From Limnochordia bacterium (GTDB taxonomy: Bacteria > Bacillota > Limnochordia > Darwinibacteriales > DTU012): 33,398 nucleotides of DNA. Under the pieces are notes generated by a model. That model made no database searches, had not been told where the DNA came from, and saw only the letters and a program-made list of their open reading frames with translations. Made by a program: the position numbers and the translations under genes. Where the stretch lies: NCBI GenBank assembly GCA_007116145.1, contig SKJB01000147.1, positions 1-33,398 on the forward strand. Direction: 5' to 3'. Of the stretch, positions 1-8,389 are shown one piece after another. How positions within the stretch are numbered: position 1 is the first letter of the stretch; each line of letters opens with the position of its first letter.

Positions 1-756
1 AAATGCGCTTACTGCAAAAGCTACTTGACTAACAGTTAAACCAGACACTAACCCAATGGAGCCCAAATTACCTATTACCATAAGTCCAGCAAAAGTCCCA
101 CAAAATATCCCGCCAGCTAAAGCCGAAAAATCTTTATCACGAATAATTGCAGAAAAGGCGAGTGCTGTCTTCTCTTTTACTAATAATACACTTGCTTCAT
201 TACTTGGTAGAGTGAGGAACTGAGCCCCACCAATGATCGCAAACCCATATACCGCACCCATCCAACGGAAAATGGTTAGCACATCAAAACCTATATGTAA
301 CAAATAACTTGTTAACGAGGAAACAATAATCGCTCCTGCACCAAAACCTCCAACTGCAAGCCCAGTTACTAAGCCTTTATTTCGAGGGAACCAGCGTACA
401 CTGACTGCAAGGGGGCAGATATAACCAAAACCAATTCCCATGCCGGATAATAGCGCAATACCTACTACTAGTAGTCCAAATCTTCCTTGCGATAACGATG
501 CACCGAAATAGCCAAGACCAAATAATACCCCACCAATGGTTGCTGTGATTCTTGGACCATAACGGTGGTAGAAACGGCCGGCTAAGACCATTGTGAGCGT
601 AAATATCGCAATCGTTATGCCAAATATAAGTTGAGTCTGGGTGATGCTGAGGAAGTATTCGGTCGTTAACGGCTGCACAAACGCACTCCACGCATAGATA
701 CTCCCGAGGCAAACCTGAATTATGATTGATGCAATTAAGACAATATACCCTTTCAT
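1..756 (-). CDS. MFS transporter, OFA (oxalate/formate antiporter-like) family, C-terminus cut by window edge
   Basis: Reading from an ATG at 756 gives 252 codons with no stop before the window edge, so the C-terminal third or more is missing. The protein is very hydrophobic, with about seven membrane segments in the visible part. Residues 121-142 hold the motif RWFPRNKGLVTGLAVGGFGA, typical of the OFA branch of the major facilitator superfamily; residues 60-68 (GRFYHRYGP) match the MFS loop 2-3 motif. OFA members exchange or take up small carboxylates such as oxalate and formate; the substrate here cannot be told. The ribosome site AAAGGGGAT lies about 8 bases before this ATG. A nearby ATG at 760 is in another frame and gives no family match. 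The gene has its own promoter and lies after the efflux terminator, so it is a separate unit. Confidence 0.85.
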   Translation of the reverse strand, partial: MKGYIVLIASIIIQVCLGSIYAWSAFVQPLTTEYFLSITQTQLIFGITIAIFTLTMVLAGRFYHRYGPRITATIGGVLFGLGYFGASLSQGRFGLLVVGIALLSGMGIGFGYICPLAVSVRWFPRNKGLVTGLAVGGFGAGAIIVSSLTSYLLHIGFDVLTIFRWMGAVYGFAIIGGAQFLTLPSNEASVLLVKEKTALAFSAIIRDKDFSALAGGIFCGTFAGLMVIGNLGSIGLVSGLTVSQVAFAVSAF

Positions 757-790
757 ACATAGCTATCCCCTTTACTTAGACCTTCTATTA

Positions 791-819
791 TGTATACTAG
801 AAAAACCTCAGCTTGTCAA
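791..819 (-). promoter_or_regulatory. Sigma-A-type promoter for the MFS gene
   Basis: On the minus strand a perfect -35 box TTGACA (814-819) is followed by a 17-base spacer and TATACA (791-796) as the -10 box. The predicted start of transcription falls about 25-30 bases before the ribosome site of the MFS gene. This is the cleanest promoter in the window. Confidence 0.7.
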
Positions 820-834
820 GCAATTAACAAGAAA

Positions 835-869
835 ACAAAACGACTAACCCTATCAGCTAGTCGTTTTGT
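835..869 (-). terminator. Rho-independent terminator of the efflux operon
   Basis: A perfect 12-bp inverted repeat (835-846 with 858-869, 11-base loop) starts 10 bases after the stop codon of the last efflux gene. On the minus strand the stem ends in TTTTGTTTTC, giving a U-rich tail. It separates the efflux operon from the MFS promoter. Confidence 0.85.
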
Positions 870-878
870 CTATACCCA

Positions 879-2282
879 CTATTGAAACACAAAATTTAAC
901 ATACCGCTCAATATATGCAAATCCATCACTTGCAGCTGGTAGTTATGTTGTTGCTCCCGGAGCCCTAATTCGGCTTCGGCTAACTTCAGTTTAAGCTGTG
1001 TGAGATTAAGGTCATTGAGCATGCCTGAACTTGACAACTGCTCGCCTTGGAGCATTTCTAACATCGCCCGGCGATAATTCAGTAAAGCAATATCCATCTC
1101 GGTCTCTAGATCCGATAAGGTCGCAAAGATTGCATCCACTGCACTTTCGATCTGCTCTTTGGTTCTTATATAGTCTTCCTGCGCTTCATCAAGTACGATT
1201 TGCCGCTCTGTCATCTTTGGATCCCGCACCATAAAATCGGTTAGGGATTGGTTAATCTCCACACGAACACCCCATTCAGGTGTCCAGTTGCCCGGTTTAT
1301 AACCTGCAGTAATATTGACTGTAGGCGCATAGGACCGTTGTTCAGATTCGAGGCTGCGGAAAGCACTTTCTATCCTGCGTTCTGCTCGCCACAGACTAGG
1401 AGCTGCCTGCAAAGCTTCTGCAATATACTCTGTTCGGGTAAGCTCGATAGCCTGCCACAAAACAGTATCCATAGGTTGATAATCATAATTTACGGCTAAG
1501 TCTAACCCCAATATCTGTTGAAGTTGTGCTTGTATCTGTTCGAAACTGCGTTTTGTTTTTGTTGTCGCTAACTCGGCACGCTGCAGACTTATTTGGGCTG
1601 TTAAATAAGCAATCTCACCCACAGCCCCAATGGCTAGTTTCTTCTCTACCTCGTCAAGTGCTACACGCGCATTTATTTCTGCTTGCTTCGCCCACTCGCG
1701 ACGAAGTCTCGCTGCCTCGTGGCGGAAGAAGAGATCATAGACTTCGCGTTTAGCCCGTTGCCTCGCAACCCAGAGCTGATGAGTTGCTACAGCTACATTT
1801 AACTCTGCCTCTGCTAATGCACTGACATCACTGCGAGTGGCTGCATCGACAAAAAGTCGTTGACTAAAAGAGAGAGAATAACCATGGCTTGTGTTTTGAA
1901 TTTTACCTTTGGAGTGTACTACTTTGCCCGATATGCCCGAGCTAATCGCTAGTCCACTCCGTAACTGAAGACTACTTTGTAATCCTAGACTCACCTCACC
2001 AGACCAGTTGGTATTTAACTGCTGCACAGGTGTGGCACTAACATTAACTCTAGGGGCAAAAGCAGCCGAGCGTATCACTACATTGCCTTGAGCTTGTTCG
2101 AGCTGGCGCATCGCAGCAACGACATTGGGATGCGTATCATTGACAAAGGCTAATGCTTGCTCAAAGTGAATCGTTTGTCGTCCAGCTACCACAACGGATG
2201 TTCCAACTAATACAAATAGTAGCAACACCAGCATACTTACTAGCACTCGATAGGTACTAGGGCTGACATACGCTTTATTCAT
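879..2282 (-). CDS. TolC-family outer membrane efflux protein
   Basis: This 467-residue protein has a hydrophobic signal segment (about 12-34) followed by long amphipathic helices with the alanine- and glutamate-rich heptads of TolC-family channels. The two places where TolC carries beta-barrel strands are present: about residues 76-145 (alternating polar and hydrophobic stretch ending SLSFSQRLF) and about 315-345 (YAPTVNITAGY and VRVEINQSL). Length fits the family (430-500). In tripartite pumps such a trimer forms the channel across the outer membrane. The ribosome site GGAGGAGG is 8 bases before the ATG and begins within about ten bases of the stop of the upstream gene, so the two are co-transcribed. 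Finding it last in an operon with adaptor, permease and ATPases supports an efflux role. It implies an outer membrane, unusual for a Bacillota-like genome. Confidence 0.85.
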   Translation of the reverse strand: MNKAYVSPSTYRVLVSMLVLLLFVLVGTSVVVAGRQTIHFEQALAFVNDTHPNVVAAMRQLEQAQGNVVIRSAAFAPRVNVSATPVQQLNTNWSGEVSLGLQSSLQLRSGLAISSGISGKVVHSKGKIQNTSHGYSLSFSQRLFVDAATRSDVSALAEAELNVAVATHQLWVARQRAKREVYDLFFRHEAARLRREWAKQAEINARVALDEVEKKLAIGAVGEIAYLTAQISLQRAELATTKTKRSFEQIQAQLQQILGLDLAVNYDYQPMDTVLWQAIELTRTEYIAEALQAAPSLWRAERRIESAFRSLESEQRSYAPTVNITAGYKPGNWTPEWGVRVEINQSLTDFMVRDPKMTERQIVLDEAQEDYIRTKEQIESAVDAIFATLSDLETEMDIALLNYRRAMLEMLQGEQLSSSGMLNDLNLTQLKLKLAEAELGLREQQHNYQLQVMDLHILSGMLNFVFQ

Positions 2283-2301
2283 CCATTATTCCTCCTCCGT
2301 C

Positions 2302-3360
2302 CTATTCAAAGGACAATACGCCTAATTCTCTTTGATAACGAAGTACAGCCATGTAATAGTTCACACTGCGTTCATTGAGAGAATTCACAGCCATGAGGTA
2401 ACTATTCTCCGATTGCAAAAGTTGATTGCGTGTAATTAAACCAGCCTCTAGCTGGGTTGTCTTCAAACGATAATCATCACGAGCAAGATTGTAATCGACG
2501 TTTGCAGCATCTAACAAGCGTTTTGCATCTTGCAGTCCATACCAGTCAGTGACTAATCGTTGGTCGAAGCTGCGTTCTGCTTTCACGGCATTTAGTCGAT
2601 TAATTAGATAGTTGTTCTCAGCCTTTTGTAAAACTAAAGGGGCAGGATCTTGCGCCATTACTTTTTGTAGTGTTATCTGCGTTAAACGAAAATTAATTTT
2701 CCGTTCCCAAATTGCCTGGTTGTTCTGTTGCGCTAATTCCTGACTTGCAGCCAAGCTTAGATCAAACTCTGGAACCGGCACTTCACTCACTAGATTCACT
2801 GACTCCCACTGCTTATTCATACCTAATAAGAAAAAGAAGTTGTCCACAGCGTTCGCATAATTACGCTTAGAGGTGGCAACACTCGCTTCCACTGCATTAA
2901 AGCGATTTTGTTCCTTAGCGAGTTCTCGTTCTGGCAACTCACCCATGCTCACTCGCCGACTGACTAAGTTTAGGTCATGCTGGGCTAAAGCCAATTGATT
3001 TTCCGCTATCTGTAGCTGACGCTCTTGGCGGCTTAAGGCATAATAGTCCTGCGTTACAGCGAAGATAACATTAGCTTGGGTCGTACTCAACGCACCTTGG
3101 GCTTGTCTAGCTGCCAACTCCATTTTTAACTTATCTTCCTCGATTTGTACTGGCTGTAACGACTGGATTTTCTGATCAATCTCTGTATTACTCCAGTTTA
3201 ACAATGCTATCTGATAATCTATACTACTTTCTAATGCAAACCCAATTGCATCGTCTAAGGTTAGTGGGACATTTACCTGTTTGGCCGACGCAACAATTCC
3301 CATTCCCATTAATAATATCACAACTAGCATACCAACTATTAACTTTTGACAGTTTTTCAT
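2302..3360 (-). CDS. Short TolC-like helical protein, apparently lacking barrel strands
   Basis: I start at the ATG at 3360 (residues MKNCQKL), because GGAGGGG lies 6 bases upstream; an ATG 27 bases further up has no such site. The product is 352 residues with a cleavable signal peptide (about 1-26, ending ASA). The rest is almost wholly helical, with two similar halves and TolC-type repeats such as LTLDDAIGFALESS and ELPERELAKEQNRFNAVEAS. It is about 100 residues shorter than the neighbouring TolC-like protein. The segment between the first helix and residue 90, where barrel strands should be, is only a short polar linker. It may therefore be a periplasmic coiled-coil partner rather than an outer membrane channel. 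It is co-transcribed with the full-size protein downstream (19 bases between genes). Confidence 0.75.
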   Translation of the reverse strand: MKNCQKLIVGMLVVILLMGMGIVASAKQVNVPLTLDDAIGFALESSIDYQIALLNWSNTEIDQKIQSLQPVQIEEDKLKMELAARQAQGALSTTQANVIFAVTQDYYALSRQERQLQIAENQLALAQHDLNLVSRRVSMGELPERELAKEQNRFNAVEASVATSKRNYANAVDNFFFLLGMNKQWESVNLVSEVPVPEFDLSLAASQELAQQNNQAIWERKINFRLTQITLQKVMAQDPAPLVLQKAENNYLINRLNAVKAERSFDQRLVTDWYGLQDAKRLLDAANVDYNLARDDYRLKTTQLEAGLITRNQLLQSENSYLMAVNSLNERSVNYYMAVLRYQRELGVLSFE

Positions 3361-3429
3361 GTGTACCCCTCCAGTATAGTATCTCAAAATATAATCCGAT
3401 CAGAACTTCAGGCATTTAACTAGGTTAGA

Positions 3430-3437
3430 CCACCTCC
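3430..3437 (-). promoter_or_regulatory. Orphan Shine-Dalgarno sequence
   Basis: GGAGGTGG lies between the AbrB-fused ATPase and the short TolC-like gene, yet no start codon sits at a normal distance. The nearest ATG (3415) is about 14 bases away and opens a 63-codon frame that overlaps the TolC-like gene and matches nothing. It may be chance, a ribosome standby site, or the remnant of a lost gene. Confidence 0.35.
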
Positions 3438-3454
3438 ATAAACACATTTGACGT

Positions 3455-4471
3455 CTAGTTCTCTGCGGGTGCCTTAATGATTATCTTGCCATCAACAATT
3501 TCTAAAGCCGCGCGCCCACTGATTCCTAACTCTTCTAGATACTCCTTGGGAATTTGCAATCGGCCTGCAGAATCAAGAACGGTATAACGGGCATGTATAG
3601 CACTCTCCGTTCCATAATCATCTCCAGCTTTCGCTGTTTCTTTCACTTCATCACTACCTACTAAAAGATCTGTACGGACTGTTTCTGTACTAATCTTACC
3701 ATCGCGAATTTCCACTACCCGATCCACCGCATTTGACAAACTACGGTCATGGGTAACCACCACAACAGTAATCCCAAAACGTTCACAAACAGTCCGGAAA
3801 ACTTTCAGAATCTCACTGCTCGTTTTCGAATCTAAGGAACCCGTAGGTTCATCGGCCAATAACACACTCGGGCGGTTTGCTAATCCGACGGCAATAGCTA
3901 CTCGCTGTTGTTGACCTCCTGACATTTCTGACGGTTTGTGATGAATGCGATCTCCAAGCCCAACAGCATCTAACAGCTCACGGGCCCACTTCACATCGCC
4001 TGCTTTCCCATTTAAAATCATAGGCAGACGAACATTATCCAGCGCCGTTAGATAAGGGATCAAGTTTCGGCCAATGTTTTGCCACACAAAGCCAATAACC
4101 TCACGCCGATATGTTAATTGATCCCTAGCACTCATGTTGTTAAGATTCCAGCCAGCAATCCGAGCCACTCCTGCTGTAGGAGTCTCAAGCCCTCCTAGAA
4201 TATTTAGCAGTGTTGTCTTCCCACTTCCACTACTTCCAATAATCGCACATAGTTCGGCCTTATTGATCTTTAGCTCTAAACCTTGGAGCGCCATAACCTC
4301 AAGTTCATTGATCTTATAAATCTTAACGAGGTTATCACAATTAATAATCCGATTTTCCTCAACAGCTATGGGCTTTTGTGTTCGAATCAGATTACGAATC
4401 TTACCCTTCCAGCCACCTTGGATCCGAAGTTTGTTTAACATCGTTTGTTGCATCTGCGTCACTCTCTGCAT
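3455..4471 (-). CDS. ABC transporter ATPase (MacB/LolD type) with C-terminal SpoVT/AbrB-like domain
   Basis: The 338-residue product has a charged N-terminal extension (1-40), a complete ABC ATPase (about 43-265) and a separate C-terminal domain. Visible motifs are Walker A GSSGSGKT (79-86), Q-loop Gln131, signature MSGGQQQ (183-189), Walker B VLLADEP ending in Glu208, D-loop SLD and switch His241. The sequence is of the MacB/LolD/YtrE group that powers FtsX-type permeases. Residues 296-336 (YTVLDSAGRLQIPKEYLEEL and the strand pair that follows) match the swapped-hairpin AbrB fold, usually a DNA-binding or dimerisation unit. The gene starts directly after the permease stop (TAG then ATG, no gap), with GAGGAAG inside the end of the permease gene, so translation is probably coupled. 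The ATPase call is near certain; what the AbrB-like tail does is unknown, and dimerisation is as likely as DNA binding. Confidence 0.9.
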   Translation of the reverse strand: MQRVTQMQQTMLNKLRIQGGWKGKIRNLIRTQKPIAVEENRIINCDNLVKIYKINELEVMALQGLELKINKAELCAIIGSSGSGKTTLLNILGGLETPTAGVARIAGWNLNNMSARDQLTYRREVIGFVWQNIGRNLIPYLTALDNVRLPMILNGKAGDVKWARELLDAVGLGDRIHHKPSEMSGGQQQRVAIAVGLANRPSVLLADEPTGSLDSKTSSEILKVFRTVCERFGITVVVVTHDRSLSNAVDRVVEIRDGKISTETVRTDLLVGSDEVKETAKAGDDYGTESAIHARYTVLDSAGRLQIPKEYLEELGISGRAALEIVDGKIIIKAPAEN

Positions 4472-7315
4472 CTAAACTTCCTCCCCGAGCTTTATGGCTT
4501 GATTCAGTTTCATTTTAGCAAGGGCAACACCCAATCCAATTAATCCAATGAATAAGGTAATTCCTAGCATCATAAAGATCCGAATAATATCCTCATTCTG
4601 CACAACCACCAGGAATGGCGGAATAACGCCAGCGACTCCTTGGGTTACTTGCATGAATGGAATAAAGATATAACTAGCGATCGCACCAAATAAGGTACCA
4701 AGCACTAAGGCTAAACCGACGGAAAGCAGTTGCTCCAAACTGAGCATAATTAGTAACTGCGGAAACGATAAACCAATAGCTCGTAACACCCCAAACTGCA
4801 ACATCCGGTCCTTTAACGATAAGAAACTGTAGAGTAAAAACCCAATTACTGTGATTAACACAGATACGACAAAAACAATGGTTAGCATTCCAAATAGACC
4901 CATTCGCTGCGGATCACGTCGTCCTTGAATAATCTGTGAGCGAGTATCCACAATATTAGTAACCCATATTCCCTCTTCCCGCAGAATCTCAACCATTGGC
5001 GCTAATTGTGCACCAGGTGCTAAGCGTAACCAAACTTGGTAGGGTTCAATAATGTACTGCGATTGCACATAATCTAAATTCACAATTATAAACGGATAAT
5101 CCCTTGGTTGTACCGACGGCCAGTAATCGACCACACCAGCAACAAAGAAATCGATATTCTGACTTCCCACCCGGATTTGAACCCAATCACCAAGGTTAAG
5201 GTTGCCAGCGGTAAAGACATCAGGCGAAACTAAAGCTGCTTCTTCATGCATAATTAGCATGTTTAAATAGTTATTCAAATGATGATCAGCTAAATCCTTT
5301 CGAAACCACGATACATTTGCAAAATCCACAGGATCAATACCAATCATCGTACCCTGGGTGCTGCCAAATGTACCGCGATAACGCATTACTCGGGCAGCAT
5401 CGATTACACCCGGCAACTCTTTATGGATATAAAAAGGGGGTTCTGTTACTTCCACCGGCTCGGGTTGATATTCATCGTCCATATCTGAGCCATAATAGCC
5501 CGATGACACTGACCAGCGGGATTGTAACACGACATCACTACCTGCACCATACATAATACTATCTACATAGTTATAATCAATTGTACGAGCAATCGAAGCT
5601 CCGTAGATTCCTAATGCCACCGTTAAAATAATAAAGAACATCAGGGGTGTATACCGACCTGGATCCCGCGAAAACTGGCGTAAGGTCATAACTAGTGATA
5701 CATCTGGCAACCGTTGCGTTGACCAAGCAAGAAAACGAATGACCCACGGTACAATTCGCAACACTAACAATCCGGCTGCTACTAAGAATAATACAGGCAC
5801 TAAGAACAACATCGGATCTAACAACAAATCAGAAACTTGAGCAGTACCAGTGTTCAAAGCCCTGATCTGCTGCAATAGCATCCGATAACCATACACACTA
5901 AAACCTAGTAAGATATAATCAAGATAAAATCGTTGCCAGATCGGTAGTGAACCACCTCGTCCAATATCTTGTTTATAGCTCACGATACTATGCCGGGCTG
6001 CAGGAATCACTTGGAACAAACAGCTAATCAGCGCCACAACCGCGGCAACTATGGCATAGCGATAGGTATTACTAGAAAGCTCAACGGGCAAGGGTGCACG
6101 ACCAACAAAACTCAAGAATCCAGCAGACGCTCCCATAACTCTCGCAATGAATATCCCTAGATACGGTCCAATCCCAATAGCTAACAGACACAGGATGCCC
6201 CACTCTAGCGTGAAAATAAGGAGTATCTGTGTAACGCCCGCTCCCCGACTTTTTAACATCGCAATTTCATTACGTCGACGACGAATCGTCAAACTTGCTG
6301 CTAACATTACATAATAGAGAATCATACCCATAACAGGTAAACTAAGAATCAACAGTAGCTTTTGAAGAATATCAGCCCGACTCATAAATGAACTGAGCGT
6401 ATTCGATGGGCTACGTACGTATCGAACATTTTTTGCTGTTTGCTCCGCTCGAGATTGCACAGTACGGAGCCCAGTCACAATATTCATCAGTTGATTTACA
6501 CGCACGGAATCATGATCGAAGACAAAATACCAATCATATCCATTTGGTTGGGTATCATCTCGTTGCACTAACTCCGCAAACAACCCCTCGGTTACAAAGA
6601 ATGTTTGCTCAAAAGGTGGCCGACTAATCCAAACTGGTCGATTTAAATCTTCTTGGTTTACCCGAAAAACACCGACTACTTTTATATGGAGATGCCGACG
6701 CTCTTCACCATCAGCAACTGTTAGTGGATAGATATAGACGCGATCAACCATAATATTTAAAGTATCACGGGCTGTTTCATCGATCACCACTTCGATCGTC
6801 TCGTCTCTAATTCCGTGATCTTCATCAGGCCAGCGTCCATCGACAATCGTAATTCGATCCTCTAATCCGGAAACATAGCGGATATCTAAATAACGTCGTT
6901 GGTTATAGCCATCGGCGATAACTGGCTGTACCCACTTACGTTCAATCCGTCCAGTCTGGACTTGATGCAATAGCTCTGTACCAAACCGTGCTGGAATATC
7001 GCGTTTAAACATTGTATCTAATCGCTTAAATTCAGCCCACGCTTCAGCTTGATCGCGCCAAGTGGCTCCCGACAAGATAGCATGATAATCCCGCCACTGA
7101 TCATTGGCTATGTGGACGACACCTGGTGGGCTTTGAGAACTACTACTCCTTTCCCAATGTCGTACCAATGAAAACTGCAAGGAGCCTTCGGTATAAATCG
7201 GAATACTAGAAAATACGCCAACAGCTAACACTAAACCTAAGAGCAAAATTAGCTCTAACTGCCAGTTGTTGACAATTTGTTTAATCATTATCCATAAAAC
7301 CGTAAAAATCCGCAC
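4472..7315 (-). CDS. ABC transporter permease with two FtsX/MacB-type domains
   Basis: This 947-residue membrane protein has about ten membrane segments: one near 20-40, a large extracytoplasmic domain (about 41-315), three segments at 318-440, about three more at 463-578, a second extracytoplasmic domain (about 580-800), then three at 806-935. Both the 318-440 and 806-935 blocks show the FtsX pattern of a long helix followed by a basic cytoplasmic turn (RRRRNEIAMLKSRGAG; LKDRMLQFGVLRAIGLS). The protein therefore looks like two FtsX permeases fused, so one chain may supply the full membrane part. I use the GTG at 7315, since AGGAAGG lies about 9-10 bases upstream; an internal ATG ten codons later lacks one. 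FtsX-type transporters act by moving periplasmic parts rather than passing cargo through the inner membrane. Cargo is unknown; a lipid, peptide or antibiotic is plausible. Confidence 0.88.
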   Translation of the reverse strand: MRIFTVLWIMIKQIVNNWQLELILLLGLVLAVGVFSSIPIYTEGSLQFSLVRHWERSSSSQSPPGVVHIANDQWRDYHAILSGATWRDQAEAWAEFKRLDTMFKRDIPARFGTELLHQVQTGRIERKWVQPVIADGYNQRRYLDIRYVSGLEDRITIVDGRWPDEDHGIRDETIEVVIDETARDTLNIMVDRVYIYPLTVADGEERRHLHIKVVGVFRVNQEDLNRPVWISRPPFEQTFFVTEGLFAELVQRDDTQPNGYDWYFVFDHDSVRVNQLMNIVTGLRTVQSRAEQTAKNVRYVRSPSNTLSSFMSRADILQKLLLILSLPVMGMILYYVMLAASLTIRRRRNEIAMLKSRGAGVTQILLIFTLEWGILCLLAIGIGPYLGIFIARVMGASAGFLSFVGRAPLPVELSSNTYRYAIVAAVVALISCLFQVIPAARHSIVSYKQDIGRGGSLPIWQRFYLDYILLGFSVYGYRMLLQQIRALNTGTAQVSDLLLDPMLFLVPVLFLVAAGLLVLRIVPWVIRFLAWSTQRLPDVSLVMTLRQFSRDPGRYTPLMFFIILTVALGIYGASIARTIDYNYVDSIMYGAGSDVVLQSRWSVSSGYYGSDMDDEYQPEPVEVTEPPFYIHKELPGVIDAARVMRYRGTFGSTQGTMIGIDPVDFANVSWFRKDLADHHLNNYLNMLIMHEEAALVSPDVFTAGNLNLGDWVQIRVGSQNIDFFVAGVVDYWPSVQPRDYPFIIVNLDYVQSQYIIEPYQVWLRLAPGAQLAPMVEILREEGIWVTNIVDTRSQIIQGRRDPQRMGLFGMLTIVFVVSVLITVIGFLLYSFLSLKDRMLQFGVLRAIGLSFPQLLIMLSLEQLLSVGLALVLGTLFGAIASYIFIPFMQVTQGVAGVIPPFLVVVQNEDIIRIFMMLGITLFIGLIGLGVALAKMKLNQAIKLGEEV

Positions 7316-7351
7316 AGATCACAACACCTTCCTTCCTAAACACATCCTGCA

Positions 7352-8377
7352 TCATCGGGCAATAATCTGTTGACCTTCCTCTAATCCTTTGACGATTTCC
7401 ACATGAGTCTGACTCTGGATTCCTACTTCCACATCAACTTCTCGTCGTGTATCGCCTTCTAGTATCCGGACAAATGTCCGACCTTGGAATTCCCGCAGAG
7501 CAGCTTTAGGTAGAATGATAGCATCTTCTCGCTCCTGAATAAGAATTCGAGTTTGTAGCAATGCATTAAAATTGAGCTTCACGTTCGGATCCCTAACCCG
7601 TAAGATAGCGGTAGTATCAGCCTGCCCTAGGGAAAACGATCCTCCTGCTGTTGGAACTTGCACCACGTCAGCATCAATATCGGCATTACTTGGTAAGCGT
7701 ACTTTAGCTAGTTGACCGGGGGCGACTAAACGCAATTGTTGGGTGTTTAAGTTCATCATTAACTGCAACTCAGTGGGATCAGCGATAGTTATGACATTCT
7801 TAAACTCCTCTACTGTTTCTGCAACACGCATATTAATGGCCGTTACTTGACCACGGATCGTTGCATAGATGGTGATTGCTTGAAGTTGTTTATCAAGACG
7901 TTCGAAGTTAAGCCTTGTCTTCTCATAGTCAATTTCGGCCATTCGTAAATCATAGGGATTAACAAATCCCTCGGTTTCAGCCAATGTCTGCAATCTATTC
8001 AGACGTAACATATCACGTTCTAGATCTAATTTGGCCAAGGCATGTCTATGATCTAAATCACCTGCTTCTAAGTAAGCGATAGCCTGTCCAGGTTCCACCC
8101 ATTCGTTATATTTTACTAAGATTGCAGCAATCCGTCCACGTTGGGTAAAGAACAGAGATTCCTCGTTAATTGCAGCTACTCGCGCCAATGCTGATATTTC
8201 TTGTGCAATATATCCCCGTGTTACTGTATGCGTTACAATTCGTGGCGCTGGTGGTTGTAACAAAGGAGGTGGAGCATCTACCGTTTCAACAGGTAATAAT
8301 GGACATCCTGTAAGCATTAGTGCTAAAGACCCGACTAGCACTAGTCGAAATACTTTGTACATCCTGGTTCCTTGCAT
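7352..8377 (-). CDS. Periplasmic adaptor lipoprotein of the efflux pump (HlyD/RND-MFP family)
   Basis: I start at the ATG at 8377: AAGGAG is 8 bases upstream, whereas the in-frame GTG at 8386 overlaps that site. The 341-residue protein begins with a lipoprotein signal whose lipobox LTGC places the modified Cys at residue 25. After a proline-rich linker, two half lipoyl-like motifs (about 76-97, GRIAAILVKYNEWVEPGQAI; and about 170-195, ATIRGQVTAINMRVAETVEE) flank a helical hairpin (about 98-165), then beta-barrel and membrane-proximal domains, ending GLEEGQQI. This order is that of adaptors such as MacA, linking an inner membrane transporter to a TolC channel. The hairpin is short, which fits direct docking on a TolC-like tip. 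It lies 12 bases after the ATPase and 36 before the permease, in one operon. Confidence 0.88.
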   Translation of the reverse strand: MQGTRMYKVFRLVLVGSLALMLTGCPLLPVETVDAPPPLLQPPAPRIVTHTVTRGYIAQEISALARVAAINEESLFFTQRGRIAAILVKYNEWVEPGQAIAYLEAGDLDHRHALAKLDLERDMLRLNRLQTLAETEGFVNPYDLRMAEIDYEKTRLNFERLDKQLQAITIYATIRGQVTAINMRVAETVEEFKNVITIADPTELQLMMNLNTQQLRLVAPGQLAKVRLPSNADIDADVVQVPTAGGSFSLGQADTTAILRVRDPNVKLNFNALLQTRILIQEREDAIILPKAALREFQGRTFVRILEGDTRREVDVEVGIQSQTHVEIVKGLEEGQQIIAR

Positions 8378-8389
8378 AAATTTCACTCC

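Noticed and set aside
377-760. A 127-codon frame starting at an ATG at 760
   Set aside because: It is out of frame with the MFS gene, whose ATG at 756 gives a continuous, family-matching membrane protein through the window edge; the 127-codon product has no such pattern.
3224-3415. A 63-codon frame preceded by GGAGGTGG
   Set aside because: The ribosome site is about 14 bases away, the frame overlaps the start of the short TolC-like gene, and the peptide shows no recognisable pattern.
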